Shown: positions 10,229-19,458 of the stretch, piece by piece
Numbering within the stretch: the stretch's first letter is position 1
How the letters are laid out: every line of letters starts with the position of its first letter
Origin: Zelopaecilomyces penicillatus
Lineage: Eukaryota; Ascomycota; Sordariomycetes; Hypocreales; Pseudodiploosporaceae
Direction of reading: 5' to 3'
Length of the DNA stretch: 64,000 bases
Assembly: GCA_005765155.1 (NCBI GenBank)
Contig: VCCP01000004.1
Location: 2,418,001 to 2,482,000 of the forward strand
The notes under the pieces: model-generated
What the model was told of the DNA's origin: nothing
The model's input: the letters and a program-made list of their open reading frames with translations, nothing else
Database searches by the model: none
Translations under genes and position numbers: made by a program

Positions 10229-12160
10229 ATGGCGTTGGATCAGCCAAATCCTGGAGACTTCATCAGCTTCTCAAGCAGCGAGGATGAGGCCCCCCCACCA
10301 CCAAAGAAGAAGAGAACACGTGAGACGTCAGGCGAGCCTTCAGGCGAACCATCAAGCAATGGATCACAAAGCCGCAAGAAACGCGCAAAAGCAAGCTCAA
10401 GCGGCAACATCTCCGAGGCACCAGGCTCAGAAGAAGGAGAAATTGACGAGACTGAGGTAGTCTCTAAGGCAAGCGAGAAAGGTCAAACCTCTAACGGGGA
10501 TGTTGCAGCACAGAGCTCAACCGCAAGCTCAAGTGTCTTCATTCCACCCCAACCTCCGATATACTCTCAAGAATCGCTGTCATTTATGCTTCCTGCTTTT
10601 ACCCAGAAGCGAGAGGGCTCTTGGCTGGAGCGATTCCAAGACTGGGTTCAGATTTTCTACAACAGCAACTCAACGCATGCCTCAGCTATAAATGCTGAGC
10701 TTCTTCTTGCTGCGTATGCCTACTACATTGATGAGATTAGCAAGCTTAAGTCGGGTAAGAAACGACAGGCTAAGCAGGCTTCAAAAGCGTTCAACGAGGC
10801 AGGGGATCTTGCCAAAATTCTCAACAGCTTCCAGAGCCAAGGGGCCGTAGTGGCTGTAGTACAGCCAAAGGATGATTCAGCGGTTGCAGCGAACCAAACC
10901 GAGACCCCCACCTCACAAGGCAAGGCAGACAAACCGTCTAGCACTGGCAACAGCCAACAGCCAGTTGCAGACCAACTTGACCAAAGCAATGAAGCAAATC
11001 CCACAATGAATGGCAATGTCGTTACTAGTCATCCCGACGAAGCAGCCGGAAACGCGAGCGTGACGCTTCCAGAACACGAAACCCAGAGTAAGACAGGGGA
11101 GGCAGCACCAATGAATCAAACGAAGCCACCGAATGAAGGTATTCCAACTGGTGAGGAGGAGTTAAGACAGCAGCGTCGGTACTTCCCTTCGGCCCGCGAC
11201 CCAAGTACCATGTGCCTCCTTTGCGGGGCTGATGGACACAAAGCAGCCGGTTGTACGAAAGTATGTAAATTCTGTGGCAAGGATGATCATTGGGACTACA
11301 TTTGCCCCACCATCAAATCGAGATGCACCAAGTGCCGTCAACTCGGTCACAACTCTTCTGGCTGTGTCGAGAAGCTGGTATTGACCAAAGAGGATGGGCT
11401 TGCTTGTGCTTATTGCAATTCAGGGGACCATTTGGAGGATCAATGCACCGACGTTTGGCGATCCTTTCACCCGGATGCTCATAACATCAAGAAGGTAGTG
11501 GCACTCACGATTTCGTGTTCTATGTGCGGTTCTGGGCAACATTTTTCGGCTGAGTGTCCTGAGCGCCCGCCTCATATTGCTCCTAACCCAACATGGTCTA
11601 TGGCCAATTATGCTCGATACGTGGATCCATCTTGCGGCATACTCGCGATCGAGAAGACGTCTGGTCGCGGGGGAATGGCGAAACCAGGGCGCCAACCAGA
11701 CATTAGGATCCGTGGGCGCGCCACACATGTTCACTACTCTGAAAGTGAAGACTCTGACACTGAATTCTTGGGGAGGCGAGCACCAAATCAGCAGTTCCGT
11801 CCAGGACAGATTAGGATGTCTAGCAACATCCAGATGCCAGGGAACATGGCGCAACCCCCTCTCCCACCGGGGCCACCACCTCCGGGAGCACCATCACAAC
11901 CGCGATCTCATGGAAACCGGGGCGCCCCAGGTGCATCAGGATATGGATCTTCTCGTCCACTCGGCCCCCCGCCGTCTCTCCCCGCCAAACCGCCTGCACC
12001 AGCACGCGACTACCGCAATGTGCCACCTCCACAACAAGAATCCTTTAGCCAGTCTAACAACCGAGGAAGGGGTGGTGAACAGGGGTCGCGAGGCGGGCGT
12101 GGTGGTGGTCGAGGTGGAGGATCACGGGGAAGGGGACGAGGTAGAGGAAGAGGAAAGTAG
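10229..12160 (+). CDS. Five-CCHC zinc-knuckle protein, Air1/Air2-like, with RGG tail
   Basis: A 643-aa single-exon gene starting at an ATG in good context (AAAAATGG). It has a Ser/Glu/Lys-rich N-terminus with nuclear-localisation-like KKKRTR and RKKRAK. Five zinc knuckles of form C-x2-C-x4-H-x4-C follow at about residues 328, 345, 365, 393 and 430 (for example CLLCGADGHKAAGC, CSMCGSGQHFSAEC). Next come a Pro-rich region (about 540-600) and a C-terminal Arg/Gly-rich tail from about 610. Five clustered knuckles are the hallmark of Air1/Air2, the RNA-binding subunits of the nuclear TRAMP polyadenylation complex that feeds RNAs to the exosome. The long N-terminus and RGG tail make this protein larger than yeast Air1/2. 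TRAMP membership is inferred from the knuckle count; another RNA-binding CCHC protein is possible. Confidence 0.85.
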   Translation: MALDQPNPGDFISFSSSEDEAPPPPKKKRTRETSGEPSGEPSSNGSQSRKKRAKASSSGNISEAPGSEEGEIDETEVVSKASEKGQTSNGDVAAQSSTASSSVFIPPQPPIYSQESLSFMLPAFTQKREGSWLERFQDWVQIFYNSNSTHASAINAELLLAAYAYYIDEISKLKSGKKRQAKQASKAFNEAGDLAKILNSFQSQGAVVAVVQPKDDSAVAANQTETPTSQGKADKPSSTGNSQQPVADQLDQSNEANPTMNGNVVTSHPDEAAGNASVTLPEHETQSKTGEAAPMNQTKPPNEGIPTGEEELRQQRRYFPSARDPSTMCLLCGADGHKAAGCTKVCKFCGKDDHWDYICPTIKSRCTKCRQLGHNSSGCVEKLVLTKEDGLACAYCNSGDHLEDQCTDVWRSFHPDAHNIKKVVALTISCSMCGSGQHFSAECPERPPHIAPNPTWSMANYARYVDPSCGILAIEKTSGRGGMAKPGRQPDIRIRGRATHVHYSESEDSDTEFLGRRAPNQQFRPGQIRMSSNIQMPGNMAQPPLPPGPPPPGAPSQPRSHGNRGAPGASGYGSSRPLGPPPSLPAKPPAPARDYRNVPPPQQESFSQSNNRGRGGEQGSRGGRGGGRGGGSRGRGRGRGRGK

Positions 12161-14585
12161 AGTTTGCTTGCACCCGCACGAGGGCAGCATGGCTTATGGT
12201 GAGATGCATAATGGGATTGATACCATGGACGCATGGGCTTTTGATAGGAGGGCGGGGATGACTGCAGCGAATCAGCTGCACATTTTGCTGGAACTATGAT
12301 ACCCACGCACACCTTGGCTTGTAATAGCTAATCGTGTAAGCTTGTTGAGAGGAGTTTCTATCAAGACTGGTTCAGACTACAGCTTGCACTTTGGAGAGAT
12401 GCGATGGCCATATAGGGGCATACATCAACATGGCCTGAGACCATTAGACTAGAGTGGCAATCGTAGTTTTGCTTGTTTTGCTTTTGAGAACTGATTTACC
12501 ACAACATCTGAGCCACAACGTTTGTGTAGACTCGATGATCTATTCCTAACCGACCCTCCTCGGACACAACTCAACTAATCCATGACTGATCAGTCGCGGG
12601 TTTGATCAACTGTCACATCATTCATCATAGGCGACCTGCTGATTGATGCGGTACTTGTACAATACAAAGCCACTTTCCCCCGGAGTGTGTTGCACTCAAT
12701 ATGGAATAAGCATATTAACATCATTACCCACCTTAGCAGCGTCTGCCGTTCCGTCTTCCGAAAATACCAAAAACAAAAAAAAACAAAAAAACGGTAGTAA
12801 ACAGTCATGGGAATCCGCATCGGCCTATTAGAGCCTGGCTATCCACTTTGTGTATGGGTAGGACGTGCAGGAGAAACAGATGCCCAATCATCACGTAGCG
12901 AAAACAGCCACGAAGAAACGTGTGCCAGCGCACCGCGGGCCTCGTGGCTGGCGCAAACCCTGATTCGCTAAACGCCTAATGCGATCGGCAAACATCACTA
13001 GGGGCCAACGTTTTTCTTCCTCTCTTTCGTTTCGACGCGTTTGAGTCATTCTGAAGATGCTCTTCCATGACTGGATGGAAAAGTTTGGATGCTAGCTTTT
13101 TTTTGCGACAGGGGCTTGTCCCTAGTCTAAACGTGGGCTTGTGCAGGGCATATGTAGGTGTATGTTATGTACATTTCCATTGCATCTGCCATGGGAAGAA
13201 CCTTTCAACGACCCTGTGCGTTTTCTTTTTGGGCTTCTTTGGGTAGCCTGTGTTTTGGGCATGGGCGATGATTGGACTTGGTGGAGGGGATTGGGAGTCA
13301 CCAGCACTAGGGCAGTGAGTCGTTGAAAAACTGGTTCTGGCCAGCGTGTCTTTTATCTTGTTGATCAACAACCATGATGCTTTGTTGACTATTTTGCTAG
13401 TGATGAACTATAGAGAGGCACAGTAAAAGCAGGTACACCGTTTGAATGAAGCTGTAGATCACACCACTGCAGATTTCTCTAGAAGCCATGAGTAGGTAGT
13501 CTGAAGTCCATGTAAGTCAAGTGTCCTGTTATGGCTTGTAGTGAGTAGCGATCGCGCTTACCGGAGTCCTCAACCGTGGCGCGTCTCTCGCGTTCGTCAT
13601 CGCAAGTGTGATTGGCCAGACGTAGCTCACACGCGTGAGAAGCGCTATCGATAACTGTCCGCAACCCTTCCTCATTCGTCGTTTGCGTGACCCCACCACC
13701 CCTCCAACGACAAACAACGCGATCCGTCCCGCCATCTGGACGTGACAAGCGGCTCTCACTGGCCAGCAAGTCTCAGAGCATCAGACGGACCCTGTCAGAC
13801 AACCACCCGTTTGGCAGCAACATGCATCCGCCTGCAGCAGCCCAACCAGCCAGGTTGCCCCATCGGGGGTACACGCGGTGTGGTTCCGTTCGACACGGTC
13901 GCGGTCGTCGGTTGGACACCAACGCCGGCAAATCGTTCCTGCAGCTCCCCACCGTGAGTCACCAGCCAGTCGTTGTCGACGCCAGTGGCTTTGGCGATGC
14001 ACGAGGGTGGCGGGAGAGTGGACGAGAAGTCCAAGAAGCTCATGAAGCCCCCTGTCATGGCGTGGGCATGGGAAAGCAAAAATTGGACCGTCAAGCACCC
14101 CGGATGAGGGCTTCTGGACCAACCGCAGATCAGTGAAGAAGCTAGAGTAGTGAGGCTGTGACATTATATACACCGTCCTGTCGACAACTGGCCGCCCCCA
14201 TTGCGGCCTGGTTCACTCAGGCTCTTCATTCAAAACTATCTTTGACTTATCAGAAAGAGTCAGAGCAAAAAAGACACTTGTCAATTTCGAAAAGCTCTTT
14301 GCAACTCCTGTCATCAACGGATTCTTCTTGTACTTCAACTGCCCGGTTATCTTAAATAAAAGCAAAAGAATTACCTATTACTGCTTATCTCCATCCGATC
14401 TATACGAACACACCGTCTACCCACATTCCAGCGCCAAACTTTATTCACAGCCCATTGTGCCGGACCAAGGTTTCAACCGAGGCGGCCTTTGAAACTATCC
14501 ATTGAAACAAAGGGACACATCCCCCTTTGAGCAGACTCTGAGGCAAAACTCTTGGGGACCTTCCCCTACACGACATGCGACAGTT
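12161..14585. other. 2.4-kb intergenic region
   Basis: No convincing gene. It has an A-rich run near 12766-12791 and some GC-rich stretches near 12900 and 13700-14100. Reading frames of 130-150 codons are open on both strands at 13690-14170, but they overlap one another and show no protein-like features. The pyrimidine- and A-rich stretch from 14220 on is probably the promoter and leader of the next gene. Confidence 0.45.
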
Positions 14586-16583
14586 ATGGCCTCCATGGAA
14601 CAACTATTTGTCGCCTTCTTGAGGAGTGACCACATTAAGTCTCACTTCCTCCCACATCTTTCCAATTCAGATGTCTCTGCGCTACGGGAGACTTCTTCAG
14701 CATGCTGCAACCTCGTCACAAAGCGCCTCTTCACCCGCATCCATGTCAACTTTACAGCCAGCACTTTCACTAAACCCTCACGGGTCGCCGCACTCGGCCG
14801 TATTGGCCACCACATTGAGCATCTCACATTTACCTTTCCTCATTCTGAGGCCACTTTCCTTCCCCCCTTGATACATCCTCTCACAGGCCAGGAGATATGT
14901 TTTTTATATACCCCTCACACAAGCATGGGATCCGTCCTCACCCGGCCCAAATATGCCAACACAGAGCTTGGTGAAATCCTAACCCAACAATATCCACCTC
15001 TGTTCCACTCGGCCACCAATGTCCCGAGCTTCATCAACGCCATGAGGCTGTTGCCCAGTATGCGCCACTTGACTATCAGGTGTCCCGGGCAGAACCCCCG
15101 TGAGAGGTATAGGCGGGACATCGTCGACTATGCGCTCATCAGCCTTCGCATTGCTATTGAGCGAGCGCCCATGGCCAAACTCAATAAGCTGTCCCTTTCT
15201 TCTGTCCACCCTGCTGCTTTCAACTATTTACGACATGTTCAGGGCATCGGGAGTGTGCCCTCTGCTGGCCGCCGGTGGAAGCAAATCAAGAAGCTTCAAA
15301 TCTCGGTTGAGTCGTGGGACTTCTACGGCCCATCGCCAGGCTTAGATCACCTCAAAGTTATTGATGACTATGTCCGCAACTTCTCGAACCATCTTGAGAA
15401 GTTTACTTTTGCTTGGGTCGGCCAGAAAGGCCCCTGCCCCGTCGCCCTTTCTGAAGACCCCCTTTTTGCGCCTCCTCGCAGCTCAAAAAAGCTCTTTAAT
15501 GAAGTCACATCCCCCATGTCACCTCTTCCACCTAGTCCTGGCCGTGCCCCAATTCACTTCCCGAAGCTGCGCTATCTACAGATTCGCAACGCTACCATGA
15601 ACTCATCACAGCTGAGGGGCCTCATCCGATCTCATCAAAAGACTGTCAAGGAGTTTGACTTTGAGAATGTTGCTTTGGTGAACAATGGCAGCTGGGAACA
15701 AGCCCTAGCGTCTGTGGATAGTGACGGATCCTGGTCGAGGAGCAGCCTCATGACCTCTCAGAGCAGCTTTGTGACAAACTCAAGCACAGAGGACCTGCCA
15801 AGTCCCAGTGCTGCTGTGGAGGCCGCAAGTAAGGAGCTCCTGGATATGGACCTCGGCGGGTTTTGCTTCAATGATGAGGATCTAGATAGCAATCAGGGTT
15901 TATCTGAGGATTTCGCGGCGGAGAGGGAGTCGAGTCTTGGCCTTACCACCAAGCTCAAAAAGAAGCGTGTCCGCCGCCGCCATAAAGAGTGCAATGAATA
16001 CAAAGAGAGCAGGGAGAGTACGGAAAGCAAGGAGATCAAAGAGAAGAACAAAGAAAGAATCAAACAGAAGAGCAAAGACAAAAGCAAAGAGAAAAGCGCC
16101 TCGGGCCATTATGCCTCCCCAACTCACCAGCGCACGCCATCCAAGCCCAAGCTCAGGCCGTCTCTTGACTCTGACACCGCCTACCCTACCACTCCCGTAT
16201 CTCTCCTAAGCATTACCGCCCCCATTATGAACAACAATTCGCAGCCTGTACTGCTACAACCCACAGTGTACAATCCTTCTGCCCCGAGAAATCCCAATGA
16301 TGGTATCTCGTCTGTGCAAAGAAACCTTGAACAAGAAGAGGCCCATCGACTGCTAGCAGAAGACCCAGCAGCGAGGGCGAGCGCTCTCCAGCGCGCTAAG
16401 GAGGCAGTGCTTATGAAACTGAGCAGAGAATTCTGCGATAAGAGGATCAAGGCCTTCGACGCAGTGGCGGCGTGCCGTGTTATGGCCTCAAGGGATTTCA
16501 ACGGCTGCGGCGTGGTGATGGAGGACCGCAGGGGTATGTCTAGCCATAGCGCGCTGGTTCCGTTGATGTTTAGCCGGTCATAA
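14586..16583 (+). CDS. F-box/LRR-like protein of unknown function
   Basis: A single-exon gene of 665 aa, with start ATG at 14586 (MASMEQLF; a second in-frame ATG lies three codons later). Residues about 15-55 resemble a fungal F-box-like helix set (LPHLSNSDVSALRETSSAC then LVTKRLF). Alternating hydrophobic segments follow (HIEHLTF, MRHLTIR, LNKLSLSS, LEKFTFAW, LRYLQIRN), in the style of leucine-rich repeats. Residues about 455-515 are an almost uninterrupted Lys/Glu/Ser-rich stretch, likely disordered or a basic coiled coil. The C-terminal 80 residues become ordered again around ARASALQRAKEAVLMKL. F-box proteins usually act as substrate receptors of SCF ubiquitin ligases, but here that role is inference from a weak N-terminal match. 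Confidence 0.75.
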   Translation: MASMEQLFVAFLRSDHIKSHFLPHLSNSDVSALRETSSACCNLVTKRLFTRIHVNFTASTFTKPSRVAALGRIGHHIEHLTFTFPHSEATFLPPLIHPLTGQEICFLYTPHTSMGSVLTRPKYANTELGEILTQQYPPLFHSATNVPSFINAMRLLPSMRHLTIRCPGQNPRERYRRDIVDYALISLRIAIERAPMAKLNKLSLSSVHPAAFNYLRHVQGIGSVPSAGRRWKQIKKLQISVESWDFYGPSPGLDHLKVIDDYVRNFSNHLEKFTFAWVGQKGPCPVALSEDPLFAPPRSSKKLFNEVTSPMSPLPPSPGRAPIHFPKLRYLQIRNATMNSSQLRGLIRSHQKTVKEFDFENVALVNNGSWEQALASVDSDGSWSRSSLMTSQSSFVTNSSTEDLPSPSAAVEAASKELLDMDLGGFCFNDEDLDSNQGLSEDFAAERESSLGLTTKLKKKRVRRRHKECNEYKESRESTESKEIKEKNKERIKQKSKDKSKEKSASGHYASPTHQRTPSKPKLRPSLDSDTAYPTTPVSLLSITAPIMNNNSQPVLLQPTVYNPSAPRNPNDGISSVQRNLEQEEAHRLLAEDPAARASALQRAKEAVLMKLSREFCDKRIKAFDAVAACRVMASRDFNGCGVVMEDRRGMSSHSALVPLMFSRS

Positions 16584-16927
16584 AGGGGGAGTTGGACGAC
16601 CCCATGGCCAATGACCAACTGGATTCTATCATTTGTAGGAAAATGGGCGAAGTAAATGTGGATGAAATTTAGGACTTGTATAATGACAGACGACTACCCG
16701 ATGATGATGATGATGATGATGATGTATCATGCCTTTCACTTCATGTATTTTTCATTCTTTTAACAATACACTTTTCACTGCAGAGGTGCTACCTATAATG
16801 TCCCATTTTCCCTCCCTCCGTGTAGTCATCTCCTTGTACAGATACAAAAGTCAAGATGTATGTTTGTTGTGATATTCATTGAAGAATATAGTACACTCTT
16901 TGAGAAATTTGAAGTATACCTAATTCA
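16584..16927. other. Convergent 3' UTRs with a (GAT)n microsatellite
   Basis: A short A/T-rich spacer between two convergent genes. It contains eight GAT units at 16700-16724 and probably carries both polyadenylation regions. Confidence 0.55.
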
Positions 16928-17773
16928 TCATGTGCTCTCCTTGGCCACTGTTTCCAAAGCTTTGACGTAATCCGCAATCTCCTTTGCTCCAGTAATCGTC
17001 AGATCTCTCCTCTTGCCTTCCACAACCACAATAGGCACAGCATCAACATCCATGCTCACCTCCCTAATCCTGGCCTTGACGTCCCTCAAGCCCTTCTCAG
17101 AATCCGATACGACCTCCTTAGCCTCGGCTTCATCAACCCCAGCTTCCACACAAGCCTCCACCAGCGTCTTGTCAGCCGATGGATGCTTACCCTTGGAAAA
17201 ATACGCGCGATACAACGCGTTTACAAGGCGGTTAGTCACCTCAGGGCCCTTTTCGGTCTGGAAGTGCTGGATCACGCGGTGCGCGTTGAGGGTGTTCCCC
17301 ATGAGGCCGTCGAAGCGCAGCGTTAGGCCGAGGGGTTCGGCGAGGCTGGCCATGTGGGCTTGAAAGATCTTTTGGGCTTCGGGGTTGCCCATGTGCTTGT
17401 TCTCGAGGTACCATTCATTCTTGTCGGCGCTTGCGGGGAAGTCGGGGGAGAGCTGAAAGGGCTCGAAGTGAAGTGTGAATGCGACGTTGGATGAGAGCGA
17501 AGACAAGGACTTGAACTGCTCAAGAGCTTTTTCTAGTCTGTATTATTGGGAAGCTCATATCATCCGGTTAATAAGCATAGAACACGGATGAAGAGAGGTG
17601 AGAATGGCATGGAATTTCTCTATGCTGCAGGGGTGGCTTCACCTGTTCTTTGCGATAAATGTCCTGAATAACAAATGTCAACTCCGGTGTTTAGGTAGTT
17701 TCGAAAGACTTCCATCTTTGGCTTACCAAGGACATATCGTGTCGAAAGTAAACGAAACTTGCGATTCATACAT
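16928..17773 (-). CDS. DSBA/FrnE-like thioredoxin-fold protein
   Basis: A 225-aa protein of the DSBA-like family (includes FrnE and 2-hydroxychromene-2-carboxylate isomerase relatives; predicted cytosolic redox or isomerase activity). Minus-strand exons are 17727-17773, 17643-17663 and 16928-17537; the middle exon is only 21 nt. Introns are 63 and 105 nt with donors GTAAGC and GTGAAG. Splicing gives an N-terminus of SFTFDTICPWT then FIAKNRLEKAL. This is the expected beta-strand, active-site loop and helix of the fold. The second Cys of the usual CPWC motif is Thr here, so dithiol oxidoreductase chemistry is unlikely and a GST-kappa-like role is possible. The remainder carries family segments such as NTLNAHRVI, ALYRAYF and a VPIVVV cis-Pro loop. 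There is no signal peptide. Confidence 0.85.
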
Positions 17774-18243
17774 GATGATGTAATGACGGTATAATGGGAG
17801 GGGGCGCTGGATAGAGTACCAATGCCAGTGATGTGATTTCTGTTAATTGCTCACACACTACAGTCTTAACTTCAGAACGTGAGGAATGGGAAAAATGAAG
17901 AAATGATTGCTTTTCAATATTTAAAAAGTGATGTGACATCAACATCCAATACATACATAATCATGTCGTAGTAATGCGGGGGAGGGGTTCGGGTGAGTGG
18001 GTGAACTGGACGAGTGAGTGAGGGGTCTTCTCGGGTCTCACTCATCCAGGCCAACTGCAGAACTCCAACCCCCAAACAACCAGCCTTACACCCCAAAAAG
18101 ATTAACCACCACTAGTGAACAATTGCAAAAATTGCCCATCTAAAAAAATAAAAACCAAAGGACATGCGAATACATGAGGGCATGGGCGGGTATGTGGATG
18201 ATATGAGGAGAATGGGTATCTCAGCATTCTGAATTGAGTCAAA
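17774..18243. other. Intergenic between two minus-strand genes
   Basis: Probably holds the promoter of the DSBA-like gene and the 3' UTR of the NOP13 gene. No gene was seen. Confidence 0.4.
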
Positions 18244-19458
18244 CTAGTCAAACGTCATCTTGGTTCCGGTGTGCTGGACCACGGCGCCTGTCAGTCTGGC
18301 AACTTGAATATCCTCCGCCGTCTTTAGCGGTGCTGCCGGTCGTGCTGCATCCCTCTTATCACGGCCCCCTTCTCTGTTGTCTCTGCTCCTATTATTATTG
18401 CCGCCATTATTGCGATCCGGTCGAGGTGCCCTTTCAGGGCGATCCGTCTTTGGCGCATCTTTGCCGAACCGCTTCTTGTACCGTGACTGATCATCCTCGG
18501 CCAACTCAAGCTTTAGCTCCCGGCCGAGCATGCGGTTGACCCACCATTTCCTGGACTTGAACTGCTTCTGCTGTTGCTTCGACTTGTCCTCCTCGTCTGA
18601 GTTGTCTCCATCATCCTTGAAGTCGTCTTCCGTCTCAATGCGCTCCTTGATCTTGATGAAACCCTTGACTGCCCAGGCCGCAGCCTCTGGCTCTACAAAT
18701 TTGACCCACCCAAAGCCCTTGCACTTGCCCGTATCCTCAAAGGTCGCTAGTTTCGCCCATTCTATCTCGCCGCACTTTTCGAAATTCCGCACCAAGTCGT
18801 CCTGCGTAGTCTTGAAGCTCATGTTGCCCACAAACACTTTTCGGCTGGCGTTGTTCTCCTGTCTCTGCTCCACGGGGGTCTTTGCTGCTGCGGCGTCTGT
18901 CGCTTCTTCTGTCTCCTTTTCCTTCGCAGGCCGCCCCTCAAACGACTTTGAGTCTTTGATGAGGAGTCTTCTCGCAGCCAGCCCCGTCTCTGACAAGGCA
19001 ATGGCGGCAACCTTGGCACCGATATCTGCAAAGTCGACGTAGGCGAAGCCCTTGTTGGCAGGTTTCTCGCTCTTGTCTCGGCCGGGCTCCTTGACCGTAG
19101 GGAGCTTGATTCTCGTAATGGACGCCTCCGTTATGACACCTCCCGAGTTATCAATGAGCCATGTTCGGAGCTCGGCCGCCGTCAGCCGGAAGGGCAGATT
19201 TCCGATCCATACGCCATGCTCCGAGCGAGTCTTTTCCTTCTTGTCCTTCTTCTGGCCATCTTCACCCTCCTGCTCGTCATCACTACCTGCCTTGGCCGGA
19301 AGAGTTTTGCCTTTCTTCAGCGCACGGCGTGCTTTCTTCGATGGCGGCTCTGGGAGGGCCAGGTCGACCTCGATCTCGTCGATTTCTGCCTTGCGCTTGG
19401 TGGATGAAGTTGGCTCCTCGGTATCCGACGCAACCGAGCGCTTTTCCACGTCCGCCAT
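18244..19458 (-). CDS. nop13: Nucleolar RNA-binding protein NOP13 (two RRMs)
   Basis: A single-exon gene of 404 aa. The N-terminus is acidic/basic with lysine clusters (KKARRALKKGK), typical of nucleolar proteins. RRM1 begins near residue 82 (GVWIGNLPF) and has an RNP1-like KGFAYVDF. RRM2 begins near residue 208 (KVFVGNMSF) and has KGFGWVKF. The C-terminus is Arg/Asp/Asn-rich, with an RKWWVNRMLGREL segment before it that I associate with fungal Nop13. In yeast Nop13 is a nucleolar protein found with pre-ribosomes; the precise role is not settled. Start ATG at 19458 follows a plausible leader. Confidence 0.87.
   Translation of the reverse strand: MADVEKRSVASDTEEPTSSTKRKAEIDEIEVDLALPEPPSKKARRALKKGKTLPAKAGSDDEQEGEDGQKKDKKEKTRSEHGVWIGNLPFRLTAAELRTWLIDNSGGVITEASITRIKLPTVKEPGRDKSEKPANKGFAYVDFADIGAKVAAIALSETGLAARRLLIKDSKSFEGRPAKEKETEEATDAAAAKTPVEQRQENNASRKVFVGNMSFKTTQDDLVRNFEKCGEIEWAKLATFEDTGKCKGFGWVKFVEPEAAAWAVKGFIKIKERIETEDDFKDDGDNSDEEDKSKQQQKQFKSRKWWVNRMLGRELKLELAEDDQSRYKKRFGKDAPKTDRPERAPRPDRNNGGNNNRSRDNREGGRDKRDAARPAAPLKTAEDIQVARLTGAVVQHTGTKMTFD

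Noticed and set aside
13687..14173. Overlapping 130-150-codon frames on both strands
   Set aside because: Mutually overlapping frames in a GC-rich patch without recognisable motifs or splice logic; typical of chance.
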